Of a stretch of 64,000 nucleotides of DNA, positions 29,694 to 37,569 are shown in pieces (the stretch's first letter is position 1; each line of letters begins with the position of its first letter). Source of the stretch: CAVVAL01 sp963740215 (GTDB lineage: Bacteria > Actinomycetota > Actinomycetes > Mycobacteriales > Cryptosporangiaceae); the NCBI GenBank assembly GCA_963740215.1, contig CAVUDJ010000016.1, forward strand, positions 62,001-126,000, written 5' to 3'. The notes beneath the pieces are model-generated. The model was not told the origin of the DNA. It worked only from the letters and a program-made list of their open reading frames with translations, and did no database searches. A program made the translations under genes and the position numbers.

Positions 29694-30581
29694 GTGCCTG
29701 AGCAGTTGCGTCTGATGACCGTGCACGCACACCCCGACGACGAGTCGAGCAAGGGCGCCGCCACCATGGCGAAGTACGTGGCCGAGGGTGCTCGGGTGCT
29801 GGTCGCGACCTGCACCGGCGGGGAGCGCGGCAGCGTGCTCAACCCCAAAATGGACCGGCCGGAGGTGCTCGCCGACATCACCAACATCCGCCGCACCGAG
29901 ATGGCCAAGGCCCGCGAGATCCTCGGCGTCGAGCACTCCTGGCTTGGCTTCGTCGACTCTGGCCTGCCGGAGGGCGACCCGTTGCCGCCGCTGCCCCAGG
30001 ACTGCTTCGGCTTGCAGGACCCGCAGCAGGCGGCGAAGCCGCTCATCAAGCTGGTCCGCGAGTTCCGTCCGCACGTGATGACGACGTACGACGAGAACGG
30101 GGGCTACCCGCACCCGGACCACATCATGTGCCACAAGGTCTCGGTTGTGGCGTTCGAGCAGGCCGGCGACCCGGATCTCTACCCGGAGCTGGGCGAGCCC
30201 TGGCAGCCCTTGAAGCTCTACTACAACTCCGGCTGGACCCGGGCACGGATGCTCGCGCTGCACGAGGGGATGCTGGCGGCGGGGCTGGAATGGCCGTACC
30301 CGGAGTGGCTGGAGCAGTGGTCCGACAGGCACGACCGAGGGAACAAGTTCACCCGAGTCGAGTGCGGGGAGTACTTCGGCTTCCGCGACGACGCCCTGCG
30401 CGCCCACGCCACCCAGATCGACCCGGACGGGTTCTGGTTCAAGATCCCGCTGGAGCTGCAGCAGAAGATCTGGCCGACCGAGGACTTCGAGCTGGCCCGC
30501 TCGCTTGTGGACAGTCCGGTTCCGGAGTCCGATCTGTTCGCTGGCGTCCGCGAGTCGGTCGGGGCCGGTACCGCGGGCTGA
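29694..30581 (+). CDS. mca: Mycothiol S-conjugate amidase
   Basis: This 295-residue zinc hydrolase of the LmbE/PIG-L family is full length. The metal motif is HAHPDDESSKGAAT near the N-terminus with a second motif HPDHIMCH. TCTGGERGSVLNPKMDRPEV and the C-terminal FWFKIPLELQQKIWPTEDFELARS are characteristic of Mca, as opposed to the deacetylase MshB. It cleaves mycothiol-xenobiotic conjugates to a mercapturic acid for export. The GTG at 29694 has GAGAGG upstream. It lies directly after the sulfur-handling tailoring genes and before an exporter block, so it may be either the chromosomal detoxification gene or a recruited cluster member. Confidence 0.9.
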   Translation: MPEQLRLMTVHAHPDDESSKGAATMAKYVAEGARVLVATCTGGERGSVLNPKMDRPEVLADITNIRRTEMAKAREILGVEHSWLGFVDSGLPEGDPLPPLPQDCFGLQDPQQAAKPLIKLVREFRPHVMTTYDENGGYPHPDHIMCHKVSVVAFEQAGDPDLYPELGEPWQPLKLYYNSGWTRARMLALHEGMLAAGLEWPYPEWLEQWSDRHDRGNKFTRVECGEYFGFRDDALRAHATQIDPDGFWFKIPLELQQKIWPTEDFELARSLVDSPVPESDLFAGVRESVGAGTAG

Positions 30582-30691
30582 TCGGGCCGGCGACGGGCGC
30601 GCAGTTGGTGCCGCGTCTCGATAGGTTGACCTCGAAATCCTGTGCGCCCGCGAACTGTCGGGAATCGTCCACTTGGGGTGAGATCGGCGAG

Positions 30692-31540
30692 TCAGGCTCC
30701 ACAGTCCCACCACAAATCCGCGACCAGTACCGCCCCCGGAGCTGTCACGTCGATTACCCCACCAACCCTTCTGAGACGCGGCACTAGCCCATTGTTGTCC
30801 GCGGGGTCGTTGAGCGGCTCGGGTCCAGCGATGTCGAGGAGGGCCACGTAACGAGCGAGTTGGACGGCTGCGCTGAGCATCGCAACGCCCCGGGTGGTGA
30901 GTCTGTGCCGCCAGTCGTCGAGGGCGGCGGACAGCGCTTGTGTGCCGCCGGCTGTACGGACTTGTTGGACCACGATGGATATCTGCCCGAGTGGGTAGCC
31001 GCCGCGTCTAAGGAGGTGTGCGAGCTCGGCGTCTCGGATGTCGTTGGCGCCAAACGTGCGGTGTCCGGTGGTCGGCTCGCGGTCGGGGGCGAGGATGCCC
31101 GCCACTTCCCAGTTGCGGATTGTTGCTGCGGTAACGCCGAGGCGGCGGGCGAGTTCGCCGATGCTGAGGGCCTGGGTGCTCGTGGGTGCGTGCGAAGCGG
31201 TGTCCAAGTCGGTTGTCAGGTGCTCGACGGCCTGTCCGACCGCATCCAGTGTTCCTCGGTCGCGGAGTAGTTGGGCATGACTGCGATCGATGGCCGCCAG
31301 CGCGGCGTCGAGTTCGCCCGCGTTGAATGCCCTCATGATCTGCCCGCTCACTGCGTAGCCGTGCGCCGGGATGAGCGCCAAATAGGCGCGTAGGGCCGCC
31401 GCATGCGTATCGGTGTAGGTCCGGTAGCCGGCCGGGGTGCGTTCGGCGAGCGGAATGCACCCGTTCTGCTCGTAGTTGCGGACCGCCTGGGTCGAGATGC
31501 CGTGCTCGCGAGCGAGGTCGGACGGACGCAGGTACCTCAT
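30692..31540 (-). CDS. MerR-family regulator with two HTH domains
   Basis: This 282-residue protein contains two MerR-type winged helix-turn-helix regions: residues about 3-45 (LAREHGISTQAVRNYEQNG) and about 123-165 (IGELARRLGVTAATIRNWEVAG), each followed by the conserved GYRTY or GHRTF wing. Most MerR proteins have only one. The remaining C-terminus is not a recognised ligand domain. It is divergent from the ABC exporter, and its promoter region is duplicated in front of that exporter, so it probably controls both. The gene converges on mca. Confidence 0.85.
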   Translation of the reverse strand: MRYLRPSDLAREHGISTQAVRNYEQNGCIPLAERTPAGYRTYTDTHAAALRAYLALIPAHGYAVSGQIMRAFNAGELDAALAAIDRSHAQLLRDRGTLDAVGQAVEHLTTDLDTASHAPTSTQALSIGELARRLGVTAATIRNWEVAGILAPDREPTTGHRTFGANDIRDAELAHLLRRGGYPLGQISIVVQQVRTAGGTQALSAALDDWRHRLTTRGVAMLSAAVQLARYVALLDIAGPEPLNDPADNNGLVPRLRRVGGVIDVTAPGAVLVADLWWDCGA

Positions 31541-31543
31541 GGC

Positions 31544-31615
31544 TTGAGACCCTAATGCGCTTGTCCTGCAGCGTTGCCATCAGAGTCTCAACGACCTTGC
31601 AGGTACACGCTTGAG
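31544..31615. promoter_or_regulatory. MerR promoter/operator region, copy A
   Basis: TTGAGAC at 31544-31550 and AGTCTCAACG at 31584-31593 form an inverted arrangement, followed by TTGCAGGTACACGCTTGAG. The same elements, in the same order and with almost the same spacing, recur at 31912-31985. The A copy lies immediately upstream of the MerR start codon, suggesting autoregulation. Confidence 0.6.
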
Positions 31616-31811
31616 CATTCTCGATCTCGCCGAACCGATGCGCGCTGCTCGCCTTCCACAACGCCAGGCAGGCGCTCGCTGAGCTCAGGAGGTGGCCCGG
31701 GACCAGCCGCTGGCGAGGGCATACCGGGAAGTCCTGCGGTTGAGACTTCACAGCACGGTCGGGAGGTCCGGAATCTCACTTTCCTTCTGGAAGGCGGCCA
31801 TCTTGGTGCAG

Positions 31812-31911
31812 TCGGCTCGGGGAACGCACCCTCCTTCTCGCAGTTGCGGGCCGCCCTGGTGGAAATGCCGTGCTCGCGCGCGAGGTCGGCCGAGCGCAGG
31901 TACTCACCGGT
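31812..31911 (-). pseudogene. Truncated relic of a MerR gene N-terminus
   Basis: Reading leftward from about 31911, the frame encodes YLRSADLAREHGISTRAA and then RNCEKEGAF, which parallels the first HTH of the neighbouring MerR protein (YLRPSDLAREHGISTQAV). The start is damaged (ATGAGGTAC in the intact gene corresponds to GTGAGTAC here, one base missing). Similarity ends near 31812, where unrelated sequence begins. This is a partial duplication of the regulator's 5' end together with its promoter. The stretch 31616-31811 shows nothing else recognisable. Confidence 0.7.
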
Positions 31912-31985
31912 TTGAGACTTTGGCGCCCTATTCTCGCGGCAACCTTGGGCCAAGTCTCAACGGAGATTGTAGGTATACGCTTAAG
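31912..31985. promoter_or_regulatory. Duplicated promoter/operator, copy B, upstream of the ABC exporter
   Basis: TTGAGAC (31912-31918), AGTCTCAACG (31953-31962) and TTGTAGGTATACGCTTAAG repeat the elements in front of the intact MerR gene. The exporter ATG is about 107 bases downstream. The sequence suggests that the exporter acquired MerR control through this duplication. Confidence 0.6.
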
Positions 31986-32092
31986 TCCCATGAGCAGGGA
32001 AGTTGGGACTTCGCCGCCACCTCACGCCGATACGTAAGTCCGGACACCGCCCAGCACCGCGGACAGCTCAGGTTTGGAAAGGAACATCGGAG

Positions 32093-33196
32093 ATGCCAGC
32101 AGCGATCGAAGTGGCTGAACTGTGCAAGAGCTTCGGCTCGGTGACTGCACTCGATCACCTCGAACTCACCGTGCCGGAAGGCACGGTGCACGGTCTGCTC
32201 GGGCCAAACGGCGCGGGCAAGACGACCACCGTTCGCGTCCTGAGCACCCTGATCGGGCCGGACGCCGGGAGGGCCGAGGTGTTCGGCGTCGACGTGCGCA
32301 GCGATCCACGGCGAGTGCGGTCCATCATCGGACTGACCGGTCAGTACGCCGCAGTCGACGAGTTGCTGACCGGGCGCGAAAACCTGCGCATGATCGGCAG
32401 GCTGTTCCGACTGTCCAAGTCCGACAGTCGGGCACGCGCGAGCGAGTTGCTGGAGCGCTTCGATCTGGGCGAGGCGGCCGATCGGCACGCGAAGACGTAC
32501 TCGGGCGGGATGCGGCGCAGGCTCGACGTCGCCGCGAGCCTCATGGCACGGCCCAAACTCATCGTCCTGGACGAGCCGACCACCGGCCTGGACCCGCGTA
32601 GCCGCATGGAGGTATGGCAGATCGTGCGCGAGCTGGTCGCGGAGGGCACAACCGTGCTGCTCACGACGCAGTACCTGGAGGAGGCGGACCAGCTCGCTGA
32701 TTCGCTGTCAGTGATCGACCGAGGCAAGGTCATCGCCAGCGGCACGCCGGACGAGCTGAAGGCACAGGTGGGCCACGACTGGGCCGACGTCACACTCCTC
32801 GACAGCGCCGCCATCGAGAAGACCACAAGGCTCCTGCGGGAGAGGCTGGGCACCGAGCCGGTCGCCGAACCGGAGGCGATGCGGGTCCACGCGCCGCTGT
32901 CTGACAGCGTCACGCTGGCCGATCTGCTGCATCTACTCAAGGACTCCGGAATCGCGATCGGTGATGTGGCGGTCCGCCGCCCGACACTCGACGACGTGTT
33001 CCTCGCGGTTACCGGTCGTTCCGCGAGCACAAGACCGACAAGCAGAAAACGGGGAAGGACAACAAGCGGTCATGACGTCTACAACCTTGACGTTGCAGCG
33101 CGAAACGGTAGACACGCAGCCGCAAAGCGGAGTCTCGTGGTGGTTCTCCGACGTGTGGGAGATGACACTGCGCAACATCCGGCATATTCTGCGTAG
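32093..33196 (+). CDS. ABC exporter ATP-binding protein (DrrA-like), 3' end probably frameshifted
   Basis: This is a drug-export ATPase with Walker A GPNGAGKTTT, signature YSGGMRRRL, Walker B LIVLDEPTTGLDP and the DrrA-type C-terminal region RPTLDDVFLAVTGR. The annotated frame continues after that point through a run unlike the family (to 33196, 367 residues). In another frame the same DNA reads REHKTDKQKTGKDNKRS and stops at 33075, giving a 4-base ATGA overlap with the permease start. This strongly suggests one base is missing near 33015-33025 and that the true protein is about 327 residues. GGAAAGGAAC lies upstream of the ATG. Confidence 0.85.
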   Translation: MPAAIEVAELCKSFGSVTALDHLELTVPEGTVHGLLGPNGAGKTTTVRVLSTLIGPDAGRAEVFGVDVRSDPRRVRSIIGLTGQYAAVDELLTGRENLRMIGRLFRLSKSDSRARASELLERFDLGEAADRHAKTYSGGMRRRLDVAASLMARPKLIVLDEPTTGLDPRSRMEVWQIVRELVAEGTTVLLTTQYLEEADQLADSLSVIDRGKVIASGTPDELKAQVGHDWADVTLLDSAAIEKTTRLLRERLGTEPVAEPEAMRVHAPLSDSVTLADLLHLLKDSGIAIGDVAVRRPTLDDVFLAVTGRSASTRPTSRKRGRTTSGHDVYNLDVAARNGRHAAAKRSLVVVLRRVGDDTAQHPAYSA

Positions 33197-33891
33197 CCCC
33201 GAGCTGGTGATGTTCTCGCTGATCCAGCCGGTGATGTTCATCCTGCTGTTCACGTACGTCTTCGGCGGCGCGATCGACGTTGGAGGCGGACACCTACTCC
33301 CAGTTCCTGCTACCCGGCATCTTCGTCCAGATGGTGCTCTACGGTTCGGCCGCCGGCACCACCATCGGCGTCGCCACGGAAATGCACACAGGCCTGATGG
33401 ACCGCTTCCGTTCGATGCCAATGAGCCGTTCTGCCGTGCTCGTCGGCCGTACGCTGTCGGAGGTCTTCCGCATCGTCTTGGTCGTGGCCGTGACCGTGCT
33501 CATCGGCATGCTGGTCGGCTTCCGTTTCCTCAACGGATTCCTGCCGGCGCTGGCTGGCATGCTGCTGTTGCTATTGTTCGGTTACGCAGTGTCATGGTTC
33601 GCCGCGTTCATCGGTCTTTCCGTGCGCAGTGCAGAGGCCGCCCAGGCGGCCGGCGGCGTGTGGATCTTCCCGTTCACTTTGATCTCCTCGGCATTCGTGC
33701 CGACTGACACGATGCCGGGATGGCTACAGGCCTACGCCGCCCACAGTCCCATGACCGCAGCCGTGAACGCACTGCGCGCACTGTTCACCGGCGGCCCGGC
33801 GGCCAGCTACGTACTCCAGACCCTCGCATGGTCCATCGGCCTGATCCTGGTCTTCGCTCCGCTCGCGGTGCGCAAGTACGGCCCGCGCTGA
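33072..33891 (+). CDS. ABC-2 type permease (DrrB-like), interrupted by a frameshift near 33282
   Basis: This is the membrane partner of the upstream ATPase. From the ATG at 33072 the frame gives LTLQRETVD, DVWEMTLRNIRHILRSPELV and a membrane segment ending FTYVFGGAIDV. Family similarity then continues in another frame as EADTYSQFLLPGIFVQMVLYG and runs through five or so further membrane helices to AVRKYGPR at 33891. One extra G in the GTTGGAGGC run at 33279-33287 explains the break. It is either a sequencing error or an inactivated exporter; the remainder is well preserved, which favours error or a very recent mutation. Confidence 0.8.
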
Positions 33892-33917
33892 CCGCACGCT
33901 GACTCGAGAGCGTGCGG
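33892..33917. terminator. Hairpin terminator after the ABC exporter
   Basis: CCGCACGCT (33892-33900) pairs perfectly with AGCGTGCGG (33909-33917) around an 8-base loop, directly after the permease stop. The rest of the spacer to 34136 shows no gene. Confidence 0.7.
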
Positions 33918-34136
33918 CCGGCCGGCGCCCACCTACCGGACTGCTACGTCCATGTTGCGAGCGGCCACGGCGCGATCGCCGGCAGCCGCGATCTACCAGC
34001 CTGGCAGGAAGGTGAAAGTGATTTGCCCCAGTTTAGGGTGGATCTGACAAGGTTCGAGCACTGATTCGCAAGCCCAGCACCGCGCCGCCCCACGGGGCCA
34101 GCTCGGCTGGACGAGAAAATACTGAAGGGATTTCCA

Positions 34137-36329
34137 TTGTTCGGGCACATCGGGCGGTTCGCCGTCAGGCGTCCATGGCTCACCATCGCGGCCTGGATCA
34201 TCGCGGCGGTCGCCATCGCAGGCTTCGCTCCGAAGTTGGCGTCGACCATCGATCAGTCGGAGTTCTTACCCTCTCACTACGAGTCCGTGCAGGCGGCAGA
34301 GGTGGAGAAGAAGGCCTTCCCGAAGGCCGATCAGCCCGCCGCGACCATGGTGTTCACCCGCCGGGCCGGGGACGCCCTCACCGAGGCGGACAAGGCCGCC
34401 GTCGTCAAGGCGGCGGCCGAGCTGGACGACAAGAGTTACCCGAAGGTCAGCAAGATCGCCAGCAGCCCGGAGCTCGTGTCGCCCAACGGGCAGATCATGC
34501 TCGCGGCGATCAGCGGGTCGAAGGGGACCAACCCGTACGACCCCGAGGTGCTGAAGTCGATCAAGCAGATCAGGGCCGACGTCGCCCCGCTAGCGAAGGC
34601 CGCCGACCTGACGGTCGGCGTCACCGGGCAGGCCGCGATCGCCCTGGACACGCAGGAATCGTCCGGCGAGACCGACGCGATGATCATGATGGCCACTCTC
34701 GTCCTGATCGTGGTGCTGCTGCTGCTCATCTTCCGCAGCCCGCTGATCGCCATCCTGCCCGTCATCATCATCTCGTTCGTGTTCGGCGTGGCAACCGGCC
34801 TGATCGCGATCGTCAGCGACCTCGGCGGCCTGAAGGCCGACGCTTCCGTGTCGTCCATCCTGATCGTCGTCTTGTTCGGCGTCGGCACCGACTACATTCT
34901 GTTCTTACTGTTCCGGTACCGGGAGCAGCTGCGTACCGGGCAGCCCGCGAAGGACGCCCTGAGCAACGCTGTCGCGAAGGTCGGCGAGACGATCGCCTCC
35001 GCCGCGGGGGCTGTCATCGCCGCCTTCCTGGCGCTGCTGCTCTCCACTATGGGCGGACTCCGTTCCATGGGTCCGTCCCTGGCGATCGCCGTAGCGGTCG
35101 CGCTCGTCGCCGCGCTCACGCTGGTGCCGGCCGTGTTCTCGCTGCTCGGGACCAAGGCGTTCTGGCCGTCGAAAGCCTGGCAGCGGACCCCGAAGAACGT
35201 CCTGGCGAACGCCGCCGCCAACGTCGTCGCGCACCGTCCGGTGCTGGTGGCCGCGATCTCGGCCGCGCTTCTCGCGGTTCTCGCCGTAGGCGCCCTCGGC
35301 TTCAAGCCGGAGTTCGACTCGACCAGCTCGCTGCCCAAGAACCTCGAGTCGGTGCGGACCATGGAGGAGTTGCAGAAGGGCTTCGCGGCCGGCTCCGTCG
35401 ACCCCACGATCGTCTACGTCCGCAGCACGAACGGTGAGCGGCTCGCCTCGTCTGCGCTGACCGAGTTCTCCGAGAAGCTAGGTGCGGTCGACGGCGTCGG
35501 CAACGTCTCGCCGGCCCAACCCAACCCGGACGGTTCCGTGGCTCGTTTCGCCGTCTCCCTCGAGCACCGCCCGGCCGCCGAGCAAGCCGTCACGCTCGTC
35601 GGCGGCCCGCTGCGCGACGCCGCCCACCGCGCCGCACCCGCCGGGTCGGAGGCGCTGGTCGGAGGAACCACGTCGGTACTGGCAGACATCAAGTCCGCCG
35701 TGGAACACGACTACTCTGTGGTGTTCCCCGTCGCGGCCGTCGCGATCGTGCTGATCCTGGCGCTACTGCTGATGAGTCTCGTCGCCCCGCTGTACCTGAT
35801 GCTCGCCGTCGGACTCGGCTTCGGCGCGACGCTCGGCGCGACCGTGTGGCTGTTCCAGAACGTGCAGGGCGAGAGCGGCCTGCTGTTCACGTTGCCCGTC
35901 GTGGTCTACCTGTTCGTCGTCGCCCTTGGCACCGACTACAACATCCTGATTCTGGCCAGGTTGCGCGAGGAGGTGCGCAACGGCTTGCCCGCCCGCGAGG
36001 CTGCCAGGACCGCCGTGGCACAGTCCGCCCCGACGATCGGCGCGGCCGCGATCATCCTCGGCGGCACTTTCGGCGTGCTCATGCTGGCAAAGAACTCGAT
36101 GCTGCAGCAGATGGGATTCGCGGTGGCGTTCGGCATCCTGCTGACCGCCTTCATCATGGCGCTGCTGATGGTGCCGGCCGTGACGACGCTGCTCGGCGAC
36201 GCCGTCTGGTGGCCACGCCACCCGAACCGCGCCATCGTCGCCCCGAGGTCGGACGACGACCCGGCGCCCGTCTCACCGGCGCCGTCCACGCCAGCCGATG
36301 ACGGCCTGACCAGGTCCGCGAGGGACTAG
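34137..36329 (+). CDS. MMPL-family (RND-like) transporter
   Basis: This 730-residue inner-membrane exporter has two repeated halves. Each half has an N-terminal helix, a large outer loop and a helix bundle. GVGTDYILFLLFRYREQL and the second-half equivalent ALGTDYNILILARLREEV are the family signature. The TTG at 34137 is used as the start because GAAGGGA lies upstream and the protein begins at once with the first helix (FGHIGRFAVRRPWLTIAAW). MMPL proteins in actinomycetes export lipids or antibiotics. It could serve the depsipeptide or the neighbouring RiPP clusters, neither of which has another obvious intact exporter. Confidence 0.92.
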   Translation: MFGHIGRFAVRRPWLTIAAWIIAAVAIAGFAPKLASTIDQSEFLPSHYESVQAAEVEKKAFPKADQPAATMVFTRRAGDALTEADKAAVVKAAAELDDKSYPKVSKIASSPELVSPNGQIMLAAISGSKGTNPYDPEVLKSIKQIRADVAPLAKAADLTVGVTGQAAIALDTQESSGETDAMIMMATLVLIVVLLLLIFRSPLIAILPVIIISFVFGVATGLIAIVSDLGGLKADASVSSILIVVLFGVGTDYILFLLFRYREQLRTGQPAKDALSNAVAKVGETIASAAGAVIAAFLALLLSTMGGLRSMGPSLAIAVAVALVAALTLVPAVFSLLGTKAFWPSKAWQRTPKNVLANAAANVVAHRPVLVAAISAALLAVLAVGALGFKPEFDSTSSLPKNLESVRTMEELQKGFAAGSVDPTIVYVRSTNGERLASSALTEFSEKLGAVDGVGNVSPAQPNPDGSVARFAVSLEHRPAAEQAVTLVGGPLRDAAHRAAPAGSEALVGGTTSVLADIKSAVEHDYSVVFPVAAVAIVLILALLLMSLVAPLYLMLAVGLGFGATLGATVWLFQNVQGESGLLFTLPVVVYLFVVALGTDYNILILARLREEVRNGLPAREAARTAVAQSAPTIGAAAIILGGTFGVLMLAKNSMLQQMGFAVAFGILLTAFIMALLMVPAVTTLLGDAVWWPRHPNRAIVAPRSDDDPAPVSPAPSTPADDGLTRSARD

Positions 36330-36352
36330 GACCGGCTCCGCAGTCACGGATC

Positions 36353-36390
36353 GTGCGTCCAGGCCGCTCTAGGGAGTGGCCTGGACGCAC
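36353..36390. terminator. Hairpin terminator after the MMPL gene
   Basis: GTGCGTCCAGGCC (36353-36365) pairs perfectly with GGCCTGGACGCAC (36378-36390) around a 12-base loop. Confidence 0.8.
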
Positions 36391-36449
36391 TCCACTTGCC
36401 AATAGAGGCAGAGTCAACCTGACAAGATAATTGATTGGGAGAGCAATTC

Positions 36450-36710
36450 ATGACGAACGCCGATCGCGTATTGGTGGCGAGGCTGTCCAGTGGCGTGGCC
36501 GTCGCTGTCGTTACGTTGGCGACGCAGAAGGTTCTCGACGGAACATGGAAGGCGGCCACCGGTAACCCGCCACCGTCCGACTCCTCGGATCCTGACGTGG
36601 AGTGGAAGACAGCGATCGGCTGGGCTGTCGTCAGCGGGGTGGTCTTGGGGCTTGCGCAGCTCGTCGCATCCCGCGGCGTCGGTCGGTACGTACGGCATCG
36701 CCACGGCTAG
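36450..36710 (+). CDS. Small membrane protein, DUF4235-like
   Basis: This 86-residue protein has one N-terminal hydrophobic segment (RLSSGVAVAVVTLATQKVL), a short polar linker with PPPSDSSDPDVEW and a second segment (AIGWAVVSGVVLGLAQLVASRGV). This matches the DUF4235 pattern of actinobacterial small membrane proteins of unknown role. GGGAGAG precedes the ATG at 36450. Its 3' end overlaps the convergent methyltransferase frame by about 80 bases. Confidence 0.7.
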   Translation: MTNADRVLVARLSSGVAVAVVTLATQKVLDGTWKAATGNPPPSDSSDPDVEWKTAIGWAVVSGVVLGLAQLVASRGVGRYVRHRHG

Positions 36711-37536
36711 CTGCTCGCACCAGGTAACTCCGTGGCCACCCCGCATCGTCTCGCGGTGCGGGTGGCCACGGCCACCGGCCGAAGTTCGCATCGTCGTCGC
36801 CGTACTGGCTGGCCTCCGCAGTCCAGCCGTGGGCGCCGAGCAGACCCTCGGGATCGTCGCTGCCGAACCTCCAGGGCATCCCCTTGCGGGCGAAGGCATC
36901 CAGCCACGCGTCGAACTGGGGCGAGCTCAACAGTGACTGCCCGACGATGTCGGTGAGCAGCCAGTCCCGTGGATCGCTGAGGGCACCGATGGCCTCGAGT
37001 AGATGGTGCACGTCGGCGACGTCGAGGTAGACGAGCAATCCCTCCGCGACCCAGATCGTCGGTCGTGGCCGGAAGCCGGCCGCCCGCAGATGGTCGGCCC
37101 AGTCCGAGGCGAGATCGGCTCCTATGGTGACGCGGCGACAGCGAGCGCGCGCCGACCTCTCCGCCAGCCGCGCCTCCTTGAGCGCCAGCAGCTCCGGCCG
37201 ATCGAGTTCGAACAACGTCAGGTCGGCCGGCAGGGGAAGGCGGAAGGCCCGGGTGTCCATGCCCGCGGCCAGCATCACCACCTGATCGATGCGACCGGCA
37301 TCCATCAGCCGGAGCAGCGCGTCGTCGAAGAACCGTGTGCGGATCGGGATGGTCCGGCTCGTGGCGTCGCCGGGAGCGGCCATCTCGGCGAGCATCGCGC
37401 GACCTTCCACGCCGGCGAGCACCTCGGCGTACGGATCGTCGAAGAGCCGATCAGGACGGCCCGACTCCCGGGCCCGCTCGGCGGCCATCCACTGTGCGGT
37501 CACGGCGACCTGGTCGAGGTCCTGGCGAAGGGTCAT
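36631..37536 (-). CDS. Class I SAM methyltransferase, LCMT/PPM1-like (carboxyl O-methyltransferase)
   Basis: This 301-residue protein of the leucine carboxyl methyltransferase-like family has PIRTRFFDDAL, motif I VVMLAAGMDTRAFRLPLP, the acidic FELDRPELLALK and the lid region WVAEGLLVYLDV. It follows the YcaO gene by 34 bases on the same strand and is probably the last gene of the leftward thiopeptide operon. Such enzymes methylate carboxyl groups, so a C-terminal methyl ester on the peptide is a reasonable inference. The last 25 residues (after PRSYLVRA) are basic and non-conserved and overlap the DUF4235 gene. The natural stop may have been lost. Confidence 0.8.
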   Translation of the reverse strand: MTLRQDLDQVAVTAQWMAAERARESGRPDRLFDDPYAEVLAGVEGRAMLAEMAAPGDATSRTIPIRTRFFDDALLRLMDAGRIDQVVMLAAGMDTRAFRLPLPADLTLFELDRPELLALKEARLAERSARARCRRVTIGADLASDWADHLRAAGFRPRPTIWVAEGLLVYLDVADVHHLLEAIGALSDPRDWLLTDIVGQSLLSSPQFDAWLDAFARKGMPWRFGSDDPEGLLGAHGWTAEASQYGDDDANFGRWPWPPAPRDDAGWPRSYLVRAASRGDAVRTDRRRGMRRAAQAPRPPR

Positions 37537-37569
37537 CGCGGCACTCTCATCGTCGATAAGTCGGCTGGC

